DNA of 64,000 nt, taken from positions 1,831,795 through 1,895,794 of the forward strand of contig KE546968.1 of NCBI GenBank assembly GCA_000442125.1, given 5' to 3'. This stretch comes from Opeltia flavorubescens (taxonomy: Eukaryota; Ascomycota; Lecanoromycetes; Teloschistales; Teloschistaceae). Made by a program: the position numbers and the translations under genes. Below, in pieces: positions 46,001-60,423 of this stretch; position 1 is the stretch's first letter; the number at the start of each line of letters is the position of its first letter. The notes below the pieces were generated by a model. That model was not told where the DNA came from. It worked only from the letters and a program-made list of their open reading frames with translations, and ran no database searches.

Positions 46001-49000
46001 TAATATTTAAAATTTAAAATATTTTAAATTTTTTTATAATTAATTTTATAAATAATTTTTTTAATTTTCGATTTTTAAAATTCTTTTTTAATAATTTCTA
46101 AAATAATTTAGATATAGTAAAAAATTAGTTATTTATAAAACTTTATATAAATAAAAATTTACGATTATAATTTTTTAAATCTAGAGATTAAATAGAAATA
46201 TATAGGCGTTAAAAAAATTTCTCGATATTATATATAATTCGAACCTCTATTATTAATATATATTTATATATAAATTAAAAATTTTTAAAAAAATTTAGTA
46301 TTTTAATTTATTAATTAGCCGGTTTTTTTTTTTATTAAAAAAAGTTTATTTATATCTAATAGTATAATAGCGAGATTATATATAAAATTTATATTTTTAA
46401 CAGTTTTATTATTATATTAACTGGATATTATAAAAGTTAATAGTATATCGATATATAACTAGTAATAAAGTTCCTGCTTATTTAATTAAATAATTTCCTG
46501 ATTTATTATTTTATTTATATAATTTTTTTTATTTAATTCTTTAATTACTATATATAATCTTTTTTTTAATATAGCTATTTTTTTTAAAATAAAATCGGAG
46601 TATAAAATTTCGATAAGTTTGAAAAATATATAAAAAGTATTAATACCCGATTATTTAGATTTTTTATTATAAATTATTAATAATAATATATTTTTATCGC
46701 TTTAAACCGCTGGATAAACTTGAATTATAGCTATATAATATATAAAAGCTTTTAAAAATAGGATTATTATATATTATATATAAACGAAGGTTTAAATTCC
46801 GAGCTCGATTCGGATTATTATATATAAGATCTATAGTTTATTATATATAATAATTTACTTTTACTTTAAATACGTTTTTTTTAGATTTTATATTTTTTAA
46901 TTATATATTAAAATATTTATAGTAATAATATAATGTTTTATTATAGGTTAATCGACTCGGAATTAATTATTTTTAGAATTATAAACTATAAATAGTTTAT
47001 TTTAATTATTTATTTTAGAAAAAATAGTTTTATTATATATAACTATCAATATAATTTTAATTAATTATCGGGAAAGAATTATAATATTATTATAAAGTAT
47101 TATTAAAAATCTAGCTCGATTTTTTAAATCCGCCGGCGTTTATAAATTTAGCCTATTATTTAATAAAGTTTTTAGTAATTATTTAAACTATATATAAAAT
47201 TTTAAAATATCGATTAGTATAATAATTTACTATTAATTATTTAATATCGATTTAAATTAATTGTTATTCTTTTAACCGATAGTAAAAAAAATTTATTATT
47301 TATAATACCCTCGCTTTTATTTAGAGCGTAGGTTACTATAATAATCGTTTTTTTAATTATATTCCATCTGGATTTTTAGCAGCGGTTTAATAATTAAAGA
47401 ATTATATATATAATTTAAAAGCCTAGTATAATATTATAATATTTATATATAATATTAACTTTATTATTAATCGGAATTAAATAAATAATTATCTTTAAAT
47501 TCTTTAAATTTATTAATATATTATATATAATCGGCCGTTTCGATCGTTTAATACTCGATAAAGTTTATTTATTTTTTATAGCAGCCTATTATTAGAAAAA
47601 TATTCTAATAATTATAAATTTCCGTCTAATAAAAATTCCGTTTATTTATATAATCGCTATTTTATTTTTTTTTATCGAATTAAATTTATAAATAAATTTA
47701 AAATTAAATTATTATAAATAATTACGTATAAATAATAATCGGTCTAATTTTTAATATTAAATCTAGTTTAATAACTAAAAATATTCGGATAAAAAAATTC
47801 GAAAAAAGTTTTTTTTTAATTTAATAGAGATTATATATAAAATTTAATTATTTTTTTAATTATAAAATTAAAAGGTTAATAGAATAAAAATAGTAATTAT
47901 TAATTTTTTTTAATATATTTATTTTATATAAATTAAAAAAACCGGTTAAAAGTTATTAGATCGCTTATAGAACTATTTTTATTATAACGATTTTATTTTC
48001 TAAAAACGTATAGTTTATATAATTATATAAAATCGCGGTATTATAAATAAATAAAATCGAATATTACTTTTTATTATTACAACCTCGGTTTTAAATATAA
48101 GGGTCTACTATTTAACGGTTCGTTTATTATTATATATTAATATTTTTAATAGGCTTTTAAATTATAAATAAAAAATTAGTTGAATAAAAAGAAATAAACT
48201 ATTAATATTTTATTTAATTTTACTAGCGCCTATTTAAATTATCTTCTAGGATAATTAATATTATAGCGACTTTCTAGTATAAAATAGAAAAAAGATATAT
48301 AATTTTCTAATAGTTAAGTAATACCGCTATAAATTTTTAATTGTTTATTTTAATAGCGAACCGGGTACTATATATAACGATACTAGTTTTAGCTTTTTCC
48401 CGCGTAAAATCTACGATTTTTATTTTTCGGTAGCTTCTACTCGTATAAAATTAAGACTAGAATTAGAAAATATTATTTCTAACCGGCCTTTTAATTTAAA
48501 AGAGTTTTTTTATATTTATTCTTTAAAGAATCGGGTTTTTTTAATATAATCGGCGAAAAGCGATTTATTATTAGAGGAGGAATTTAATATTTTAGAAATT
48601 ATATTTAACTTTAGACTATTTATTAACGAGGATTTTATAAAATTTAATACTATAAAATTTAATATTATATAATCTAATATTATATAATCGATTCTAGAAA
48701 AAAATATCTATAATATTATTTATTTCCTAGTTAGTATAAAAATAAAGGAAAAAATTAAATTAATTAAATTATATAAGTTTTATCTCGTTTAATAGGGTTA
48801 TATATATATTTTATATTTTTTTATTTAAAAGATTTTAATAAAAGGAAAATATAATAATTTTTATATATAAATTATAGAATATAAAGATTTATTAAACCGC
48901 TATTATTATAAAATTTAATTTATTTATAAAATTAGTTATTTTAAATATATTTAATTTTTATTTATATATAAAAAAAAGTTGGTTAAATATTTATATAAAT

Positions 49001-49219
49001 ATTTATAGCTCGTTTAATATATTTTATAAATTATATAAAACTTCGATATTATATATAAATCTCGTTTAGTATTAATATTGGGTAAATTATAATTAAACGG
49101 CCCGTTTAATAATATTATATAATTATATTATAAAATTTAACTCGGGTAATAATTTATATTTAAAGTTATTAAATTTTTAAATATAATTTTAATTTTTTTC
49201 TATTAAATAGACCGTATAA

Positions 49220-49565
49220 AAATTTTTTATATATAGATTTTTTCTATATAGATTTTTTCTATAAAGTTTATTTTATACAGATTCTTTTTATATAATTCTA
49301 ATTTTTATAATTTTTTTTTATATAATTCTTTTTTATATAATTTTTTTTTATATAATTTTTTTTTATATAATTTTAGTTTATATAGTTCTTTTCTATATAG
49401 TTTTTTTCTATATAGTTTTTTTTTATATAGTTTTTTTCTATATAATTTTAGTTTATATAATTCTAATTTATATAATTATAATTTATATAATCCTAATTTA
49501 TATAGTTCTAATTTATATAATCTATTTTTATATAATCTATTTCTATATAATTATAATTTATATAA
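49220..49565 (+). repeat. Minisatellite, TATATAATTCTAATT-type unit
   Basis: More than twenty imperfect copies of a 15-bp unit (TATATAATTCTTTTT and TATATAATTCTAATT forms) lie in tandem. Confidence 0.7.
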
Positions 49566-50574
49566 TATTTTTTCGAATATTTAAATAGATTATATTAAAG
49601 CTTTATATATAATTTTTAATTTTTATTAAAATTTTATATAAAATTACAGCTTTAAATAAATAAATTTCAGGGGTTAATAATAAAAAAGATATAAAAAATA
49701 TTATTTTATCTACTATTTTATTTATTATATCCGATAATATAATTTAATTTATTTATTTATTTATTATTATCGCTAATTTCGTTTTATTTATAATTTTAAA
49801 CTTTATATTTATATATTATATATAAACGATTACTATTATATATATTAAACTATTATATATATTTTTTAATTTATTATATATATATATTTTATCTTTTAAT
49901 TCTATATATAATTATTATATATAAAGTTATTTCTAGCGGTTTATTTAGCTATTTTATAATAGTAGACTTTATATAATTTTAGTATTTATTTATTAATCCC
50001 GTTAATTTTTTTCGTTTGGATATTTATTTCGATATAATAGCTATATATAGTTTATTAAATCTTTTCGCTATTTTTAGTATCGATATTAATAATATAAATT
50101 TTACTATATATAGTATTTGTATTAATAATAAACCGGTTATAATATTAATATTTAAATATAGTCCAATTTTATTCTATATATAAAGCCCGAGAATTTCTTT
50201 AATTCTATTACTGTATTTCGCCCTAGATTTAGAAGATTTTAACCGATTTTTTTCGTTTTTTTATTTTCTTTTAATATTTCGACTCTATTAAAACGATTTC
50301 TATAAGAAAAAAGACTATTAAACTAGTATTACGCCCGTAGACTAGTATTAAAATTATTATATATTTAAAAGTTCTAGTAGAAAAAACTTTAGAAGAATTA
50401 AAAAAGCGTAAAATTTTATTTTAAACTTTATTTTCAATCGCTTTAATTAAAAGGATTAAGGATTAAAAGTACTATATAATCGAGGTAATAATATAATACT
50501 ATTTATTAAGTATTAAAAAGTTACGTTTTTAAGATTTTATTAATATCTATCGGGACTTTATATAGACTTTATAT

Positions 50575-51330
50575 ATTTTAGTAAAAAGCTGCCACCTTAA
50601 TAAAAAGCTGATATCTTAGTAAAAAGCTAATATTTTAGTAAAAAGCTGCTATTTTGGTAAAAAACTAATATTTTAGTAAAAAGCTGCTATTTTAATAAAA
50701 AGCTAATATTCGATTTTAAATAATTACTAATAAAGTATAAAAGTATTTTTAAAATATAGTTATATTTTTTTTATAATCGCTCTTTTATATTATTTTTACT
50801 TATACGATAATTATACTACTTTAATATACGATAAGGCAAAAAGCTGCTACTTTAGCGAAAAGCTGCCATTTTAATAAAAAGCTAATATTCGATTTTGAAT
50901 AATTATTAATAGAGTATAAAAGTATTTCTAGAATATAATTATATTTCTTTTATAATCGCTTTTTTATATTATTTTTATTTATACGATAATTATACTACTT
51001 TAATATATAATAAAGTAAAAAGCTACTATTTTAGCGAAAAGCTAATATCTTAATAAAAAGCTAATATTCGATTTTAAATAATTGCTAATAGAGTATAAAA
51101 GTATTTTTAGAATATAGTTATATTTCCTTTATAGTCGTTCTTTTATATTATTTTTATTTATACGATAATTACACTATTTTAATATACGATAAAATAAAAA
51201 GCTATTATTTTAGCGAAAAGCTAATATTTTAGTAAAAAATTACTATTTTAGTAAAAAACTACTACTTTAATAAAAAGCTGCTATTTTAGCAAAAAGCTAC
51301 TATTTTAATAAAGTACTACTAGTTAATATT
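50575..51330 (+). repeat. Composite satellite: AAAAAGCTG units plus 179-bp higher-order unit
   Basis: A short unit of about 20 bp, GTAAAAAGCTGCTATTTTA, is repeated at both ends. Inside, a 179-bp unit starting GCTAATATTCGATTTT begins at 50702, 50881 and 51060. The exact 179-bp period over three copies shows higher-order tandem amplification. Confidence 0.75.
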
Positions 51331-54300
51331 TAGATATTAAGAAAACTATTTTTAATATAAATTATATTATTGTTTTAAGTTAATACCTTTTCAAATAAAT
51401 ATTTAAAAACTACAGCCTATAGATTTAATTTTACGCTTTTAATAATTATAAAAAGTATATTTACCGGAAAAAATATAACGCTTTATATAATATAAGAATA
51501 CTAAAAGTAAAATAATAAAAAATATTATATTTATAATAGAATAAAGCTATTAACGTTTGTTATAATAAATACTTTTTCTAATTTTATTATTAACGTTACT
51601 GTATTAAAAGCGCTGTAGATATTCCGGTAAATAAATATACTTTTTATTATAATTAAAAGCGTAGAAATAAATCTATATTATTTAAAGCGTTAATATATAT
51701 TATTTATTTCTTAATACCTTTACCGATATTTTAAAAATTAAAGCTGGTTATTAAACTACTTACTAGAGTTATATTTTTATTTTAATTTTTACGATAATTA
51801 AAAGGCTTAGCTCTTATAATATTACTATAAAAACTAAATCTTTTAATTTTAAAATTTAAAAATTCTTTTTAACCGATTTTAACTAGGTAATACGCTATTT
51901 AAAATAATTATTTTATAATAATTTTAAAAGTAACTATTATTATAAAACTGACCTAATAGTAATTAGATTAATATATAATATTTAGTATATATATTAGATA
52001 GGCTCTTCGGAGTAGTCTTTTTAGACTTTATTTATATACTTTTTTTAGCTAAATTAGTAGATATTTAATTTACTATATATATTACTACCTATAATATTTA
52101 TTTTTATATATTTATTTTCCTAGTACCTATTATATACAATATATTTTCTATATATATAGCTCGATTTTATTATAGGGTTATATCTAGTATCTTTATACTA
52201 CTATTTTTAATTTCGATTATTAAAAATTATCTTTCTTTATTATTATATATATACTATAAGAATATTATATATAATACTATTAATTAAAGATTTACTAATA
52301 ATAATTTTATATATAAAATATTCGCTATTTCTATTATAAATTTATTCTTTAATATAAAGCAGCTTATTATTTATTATATATTATCTAATATTAGTATCTA
52401 TTTAAATAGGCTAAACTCGGCTATACCCGCTATTTATAAATCTGCGCTTAAACTATATATATATAATTTAATAAACTAGTTTTTAAAAGGGTTTATTTTT
52501 AAAAAAATTAAAGTATTTTTTAATACTAATAATTCTCTATAAAATTTATTAGTATTCTATTTATAATTATTTAACTTTTCGATAAATCTATAGAATTTTT
52601 ATCCGAATAAAATTATAATATTTACTATAAATATATATTATTATTAGTAATAGCCCGTACTTTAAAAACTTTATTTAAACTATCTTATAAAAAGCTCGCT
52701 TTCTAGTAAATTAATAAAAAGTATAAGATATTTTAAAGTAAAAATATTAATATTTTAATAATAATCTTTTAAGTATTTATTTATAGATTATTTAACTTAA
52801 TATAATAAATATTTTCGATTTTATTACTTACGCTCGCGATATATTTAGATAATATTTTAGCTTATAGTATATTAAAGCGTATAACGCCTATTAAATAATA
52901 TTATTCTATTATAGTAAAAACTTTTATTATATTAGTATTTTAGTTATTAATACGCCTTATAGTATTATTATATAGGTTTTAGAGTCTTAAAATCAAAAGA
53001 TCTTATTATAAAATAATTTAGCTATACTATAAACTTTAATTTAATTATTTCCTTTTAATTATAAAATAGAGCTATTAGATTTTAATTTTATATCTTAAAA
53101 GGGGCTTTATAGAGGTTCTAAAATAATATAAAATAAAAATTAATATATTGATAAATAGAATAGGATAACTTTATAAGCGAAAATTAATATTATATTAGTA
53201 TAAATTATTCGCTTTTTTTTATAAGTAATAAAAAAAAGGATACTATAAACTCGGACTTAATATTGTATACGATAAAAAATAATATTTAAATATCTTCTAG
53301 AACCTTTCTTAATTACGCTTATATAAAATAAATAAATATATTATACCGGTTACTTTATTTCGCTTAAATAAAGGTTTATCTTTTAATATATACTTTATAT
53401 CTTTTTTTTTTATTTTAATAATCTAATTTTTATTATTTTTTCTCTAATAATATAGTATTTTTTCTTATTATAGTCCGGTTTAAATATATACTAGAGACTT
53501 TAAAAAAAAGAAGGGCTACTTAAAATCGTTCCTATAAATAAAAATCTTATTTTTTTAAAACTAAAAGCTATAATAACTTAAATTTAAAGCTATAATAAAC
53601 TATTCCTTCTACTAGAAAGCTTTAAAGTAATAGCTTTTTATTTTCCGAGTCTAATTACTAGCCTTATAACGTTAAATTACCTAATAGAGCTTATATTTTG
53701 AAAGTTAATAAATTTAATTCTATTAAATCGATTTATAATATTAATTAAAGCCTTTTTTCGCTTATATATTTCTTTTATTAAAGTATTCCTATCGCGGCCG
53801 CTATTATTATAGCCGTTAGTATTCTATATTAGGGTAAATTATATTTATTATCTTCGAATAAAAATTCCTATTATTTATAATTTTTATAGAAGCTCGGCCT
53901 ATTTTATATTATCTAGTAAAGACTAAAAGGAAATCCGATAAAGATTCCTTAAATATTATATCTACTTTATAGCCTCTATAAAAGCTTTTTTTTTTAAAGA
54001 TAAATAGATTATTATAACCCTAAATTTCTAGAAATATTATTTTTAAATAAAAATTAATATCGTCTCCCGATTTAATATCTATTCGCTTATATTTAAATAG
54101 CGTTATTTTATTATTAATATAGAAGTAGTAATAATTATTAAAGGTTAAATATACCTTTTTTAATTCGGATATTAATTAGAGGTCTCTTCCAGAGTTATTA
54201 TATAAGCTATTAGTAATTTATATTTTTATATTTAAAACCTAATAATTTTTTATATAATTAATTTTTATTTAATAAATTAAGGCCCGTTTTTAAAATTTTA

Positions 54301-57300
54301 ATTTTTAAATTAATTAGCTTTACTACGCGTTTTACCCCTAGTTTTATATAAAATAATTTAAAGAAATAGTTAAATATTATATCTAATTATTAAAAAATAT
54401 AATAATAAATCTAATAAATAGTATAAAATATATAATAAAAACTCTCGCTTAATATTTATTAATAGGTCGGCGAGGATTTTAGAGTCGGTATATTAGATAA
54501 ATAAATATAATAGTATTTAATAATATACCCTATAGTTATATTTTATAGCGTATATAATAATAGACTCCTAATTAATTTATATAATATTAGCGTACCGTTT
54601 CGTCTTTTAAAAACTAAAATAAAAATTTCTTTAAACTATTTATAAAGCCTTTAAAATATTTAAAACTTTTAGTTTTTAATTTAAATATAATTTTTTTAAA
54701 AAGATATATAAAACTATAATACTATTTTTTTTATATATTAAAATCTTTTTAGACTATTAATTATTAAAGGAATATTTTTACTAAAAAATTTTAGCCCTTT
54801 TTAATAGTAATCGGTATCGAGATAAATATTTATAAATCTAGAAGCTAGAAGTATAGTACCCTTTTTTTCCCGCTAATAATATATACTAATCCTATTTTAG
54901 TTATTTCCTATCTCTTGTAATATATAAAATAGGAGGAAGCGTCTAATTAAATTAAAATATTTAAAAGTTATAGTTTCTTATAAATTTTATATTAAGCTAT
55001 TTTAGCGATATCGAAAACGTATAACTATTTATTTACTAAATATATTATTCTTTTTTACTTTTAAAGGAACTTTATTAATTTTAAATAATTTATTTATAAA
55101 AAATAAGCGCCTATTTAAAAAATCGAAGCCGTTTTTATCTACCTTAAAAGAAAGGTCTAATAAAAATAATATTTATAGTTAATTTTTAAACTAAAAGAAG
55201 AGTTTTATATTATTTTTTTTTATAGCTTTATAATCTATATAAAAAAATAATAATTAGAGTTTAATCGAAGATTCCGCTTTTAAATAGTTATTAGTACTAT
55301 TATTAAATTTAGATAATAATATTAACGCGGAAATAAATTTATCGTCTAAATAAAAAGGTATTGATATAATCTAAACTACGGTATACCGATTATTTAACGA
55401 GTTTACTAAATATACTAGCTATAATAAAGCTTAATATAAATAAAATTAACTAATTTATAATATATAATATACTAGAGAGTACTATAGACTAGATATAATA
55501 TATAGAGGTACTTTAAATTTCCCTCCTATTTTAAATAAAAAGTTACTTCTAGATAAACGATATAAAAAGAGTAAATAATTTCTACCTAATTTATTATCCG
55601 AATAATAGGTAAAAGCGGTATATAAATATTTATCTTTTAATAAATAGCTATTATTTATTTATTTATACGCCGAAGAAATATAGCGTATAAAGTATATTAT
55701 ATTTTATAATATTAATAGTTATTTTAACTTCGCTAACTTTTTTATATTCGCCCGGAATAAAATAAATATAGATTTTACGGTTTAAAGTATATAAAATATT
55801 CGAATAAATTTTTATATAAAGATGGAAATCGAATATATAAATATATATAATAAAATCTACTATTAATAAGCCTAGATTTAATATATATTTTATATTTAGC
55901 TCGACCGTATTAACCGTATAAATAATTATCTAATATTTATTTTATTCCTAAAATTCTATAATCCGGCGAAAATAGTCTACGCACTTACCTATATTTAAAA
56001 AACTCGATAGTACAAGATTATATTTAAAGCCCTTTATAGCTCTTTTAATAGCTATAAAATAGTAGAATTTCCGGCTAATTATTTTACTATTATATACGAA
56101 TTGTATACTAAACGGGTTAAATTATATCGAAAGAAAACAAATAACTATTAGTTATAATAGAGTTTATACTACTTTATTAAATATAACGCCCTAGATTATT
56201 TCTAGAGATATCTTTAAAATTATATCGGCGAGTTCGATTTTATAGATTTTATATAGCCTAAAATCTTTTTTATAACGAAAAATTTAAAGGTAATATTTAA
56301 AACTAGAATTAATAGCGTTATTACCTTTTTATAGTATATAAATAACTTTTTTATATATTTCTATTAAACTTTTAATCGCGATTATTTAATTTTTAATAAA
56401 GTTTATATTAACTTTAATAAAAAATTTAGGCTAAGATCGAGTTATCTATTTAGCGTATATATACCCGATAATATAAAACTATAAGTTCTACTATAATATA
56501 AGTATTATTTTAAGTATCGGATAGAATTTCTATATAATAATAATAGTAAATAATACTATTAGGATTTCTATTAAATTTATTTTCTTAATAACGCTTCTAA
56601 TTTAATAATTAAATTAATATCCCGCTTTCCGTTTAAAAAGATAAGCTCTTTTTATAACTAATATTATAATAAATTAAAACGTATTTTCGACGCTATTAAA
56701 ATATTCCTTTTCTATAATAAAGTAGTAGTAAAAATAACTTTAGACTAGATGGTCTGAAAAGTTATTCTAGTAATAATATATAATAATAATATATCTATTA
56801 AACGCGTAATAGAAGCTTTTTATATAAATAAAAATCGAATAAATAGCTTAATATAAAATTTAATTCGTTGGTTTTTTAATATTTAAAAAGAGTATCGTTT
56901 TTTTATATTCTTATTTAAGGCTTTATATCGGCTTTTTAACGAACTAAATATAGACTCTAACCTATATTTAAAAATCTTTAGTAAAACTTTAAGCTACGTA
57001 TAAATAATCCTTATTAATAAATTTATAAAATTTATTTAATAGGTTATAAATCTTTATACAGCTTATTTTAAACTAATTTATATATAATATATAGAAAAAA
57101 AATACGTATTATAGGAATATACTAAAATAATAAATATATTTCTTTAGCTTCTAAAACGCTTTATATCTATAAAATCTTTTACCCGCGAAAATACACTCTA
57201 GTTATCTTATATAAAAAGATTTTCCGAATTAATTAATACTATTAAAATTTATAAAAGCTTAAATTTAAAAAAAATACTATAACGATTTTAATACGTCTAA

Positions 57301-60212
57301 TTATTTAAAATCTTCGATTAGCTATAATATAAGTTTTCGGAAAAGATTAATACAAATATTAAATTTAGTAATTAAATAATTCGAAAAAATTATAGTTATT
57401 ATTATAAAAAAATCGATTTATTAATTTAAAATTATAATCGAATTTATACTACTATTAAATAGCTTAATCGGTTTACTATAAAAAGATAGTAATATTATAT
57501 TTTATAATTTATAGTTTATACCTACCTTCGTTAATTTTATATAAATATATTATAAAAAATCGAAAAAGATCTACTAGAAGATTCGAAAACGGAAGTAATT
57601 TAAAAATCTATTTTTTTATATTATAACGCTATCGCTAATATTTTACTACTCGATAAAATAGCGCTATATACTAGTAATAAAATAAAAATAAACTTTTTAA
57701 TTTTTATATTTAACCTTCTATAAAAGGATATAAAAAAACTTAAATTATTATCCGGAAAAATATATAATATTAACCGTAAAAGTTTTAACGGGTTATTATA
57801 CTATAATATATATAAAAAAACTTTTACTAATATATAATAATATTAATAGCTAGATAAACCGGAATTTATATAATTTATAATATTTAAAAGGAAATTATTC
57901 GCTTCGACCTAGCTTTTTTTTATTTTTAATAAGAATAGTACTCTTTATTTAATTAAAAAAAAGACTAGATAATAATTCTAGTATTTTTTAGTCCCGACTC
58001 CTTTTAAATTATTAGGTAAAAAAAAATATTTATATAAATAGGGAAAAGAAAAGTATTAAAAGGGTTTTTTTATTATTTTTAATTTAGATCTAAACCTATT
58101 TAAAAATAATATAAAAATAAAATTTTAAAATATAAAATAGATTAAATCTATTATTTTATATTTTAAAATTATAATTCTATTTTATCTTTAAATAAAAAGC
58201 CGCGATATTTAATTTTATAAAGTACTCTATTCTTTATATATAACCTAGTCGCGAAGCTATTTATAACTAGAAGGAATCCGATAAAACTTTTATAGAATAT
58301 AACCTTTATTAAAGTAGGCGTAAGCGCTTAATTTAAAGTTAATTTAAAGGCTGAATAATAATATAATATTATTAGACTTTTTAATTAGAGTTTAAATATA
58401 AAAATTAGATTTAAAATAAAAATATTAATATTTTAAAACTTTTATAAATTTATAAGTTAAGTAATTAATATAATTAGTATTATATATATAATATACTATT
58501 ATTAAAATATCTAATACTAGATTAATTAGACTATAAATTTTTTAATTAAATTCGGGAAAATTAAAAAGTTTATAACTATTTATTAATAGATTATTAATAG
58601 TTAAATATAAAATATTTAGCTTTCGAATATATTAATATAGTAGATTAGAATTTTATATATTTATTAATAAAAGTTATAGCGGGCTAATAACTATAAAAAG
58701 GCGCGTATAGTAATACCGTACGCGCTTTCTATTTAAAATTTAAGATATATAGAATTTTATAAAGAATTAATTATAATATAGATAATATTATTTTTTAAAA
58801 AATAATTATAAATAACTTTTAATAGAGATTAGCTAATATTCTAATTAAAATTTTATTTATAGTATTTAATAATTATATAAATAAACTAAATTCCTTATAT
58901 ATTAATAATTATTAGCGATTTTAATTAGGTACTAGTATTTTAAAATTTAATATTTATATAATACTAGATTTATAGTACTAGCTAAAGTAAATAAAAAGAG
59001 ATACTACTTAACGCTAATAATTTTATAACGTTAAAATTTATTTTTAGCTTATATAATATTTATAAAGATTAAAGGATTAAAAATTATAATAATATATAAT
59101 AATAAATATATATTACTATATTTTTAGTATATTCTAAAAAAAACGTTGTTCGGGAAAACGAAAAGTTTATAAACTTTAACTTTATAATATATAAATTTAA
59201 TCCATTTTAACGCGGTAAACTTTTATATATATATTACTTATTTATTTCTTTAATAATAGTTAGATTATATAATAATTTTATAAGAGTAAAAAAATTCTAA
59301 AAGAAAAAAAATAAAATTTATTATATAATAATAGAAGGCTTTAATATAATAATTAATTAAATATAATAGATAAATATTTTATAATAATTTTATTTAAATT
59401 TATATATTATATAAAAGTTTATAGAAATAAATAATTATTTAAAAGTATATTTAACTTTCCTTTTAATTTTTTAAAAAATTATTTCAAGTTTAATTTTATA
59501 TTAAGATTTAAGCTAGCTATTAAAGAAAATATTTTATTAGTTTCTCCGCTATTTATATACCCAGAGTATATAATTATCTATAAAAAGAAAATTAGTAGCT
59601 TTAAATCGAGCTTTAGCGATATATTTACTTTTTAAAATAAATACAATTTATTATTATTCTAATTAAATAAAAGGGACCTATTATTATAACTAATTTTATT
59701 TAATATTTTATCGTTTAAAAGGGAAAATCGATTTTATTATTAATTAAAAGTAATAATTTAATCTATATACTATATATATCTCTACTAGGTTTATTAAATA
59801 ATAATATAGCTCTTTAACTTACCTTTAAAAGATATAAATTAAAACTAATTTTTTATTTAACTAATATATTCTAGAAATCGGTTTAAAATATATAATAGCC
59901 TTCGCGAAAAGCTTTAAAGTCGTTAAACGTTCTAAAAAATACTATTTTTACCTATACGGTCGCTTTTATACCCGTTTTAATATTTTAATATTCTATATTA
60001 ATATTAAATATAATTAATAAAACTTTATTAAATTTATTATTCTACGCTTTAAATATATTTTCCAGCTATTATTATAATGATTTTTAAATTATTTAAGAAT
60101 AAAAAATATTAAAATATAAATCTTAATCTATATTAAGCTAAAACTTTTTTAAAATTATTATTTCCCTATTTTAAAATCTATTTTATTAAAGAATTAAGCT
60201 TTATTTAAAATA

Positions 60213-60423
60213 TAAATTCTAAATATATAGAAGCGGGAGTTATCTAGCTTTAAAAAATAAAAAATTTTTTATATTAAACCGCTCTTTATTAGTATTTCTA
60301 TTTCTATTATAACTTAAAATATAAACTCTAAATATATAAAAGCGGGAGTTATCCGGTTTTAAAAAGCGAAAAATTTTCTATACTAAACCGTTTTTTATCA
60401 GCATTTCTATCTCTATTATAGCG
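60213..60423 (+). repeat. 109-bp tandem duplication
   Basis: The word AAGCGGGAGTTATC and its surroundings recur with a 109-bp period (AGCGGGAG at 60232 and 60341). Differences are mostly transitions, so RIP followed or accompanied the duplication. Confidence 0.7.

Noticed and set aside
41135-51330. CRISPR-like arrays
   Set aside because: The tandem units are imperfect, unevenly spaced and without unique spacers. The genome is eukaryotic.
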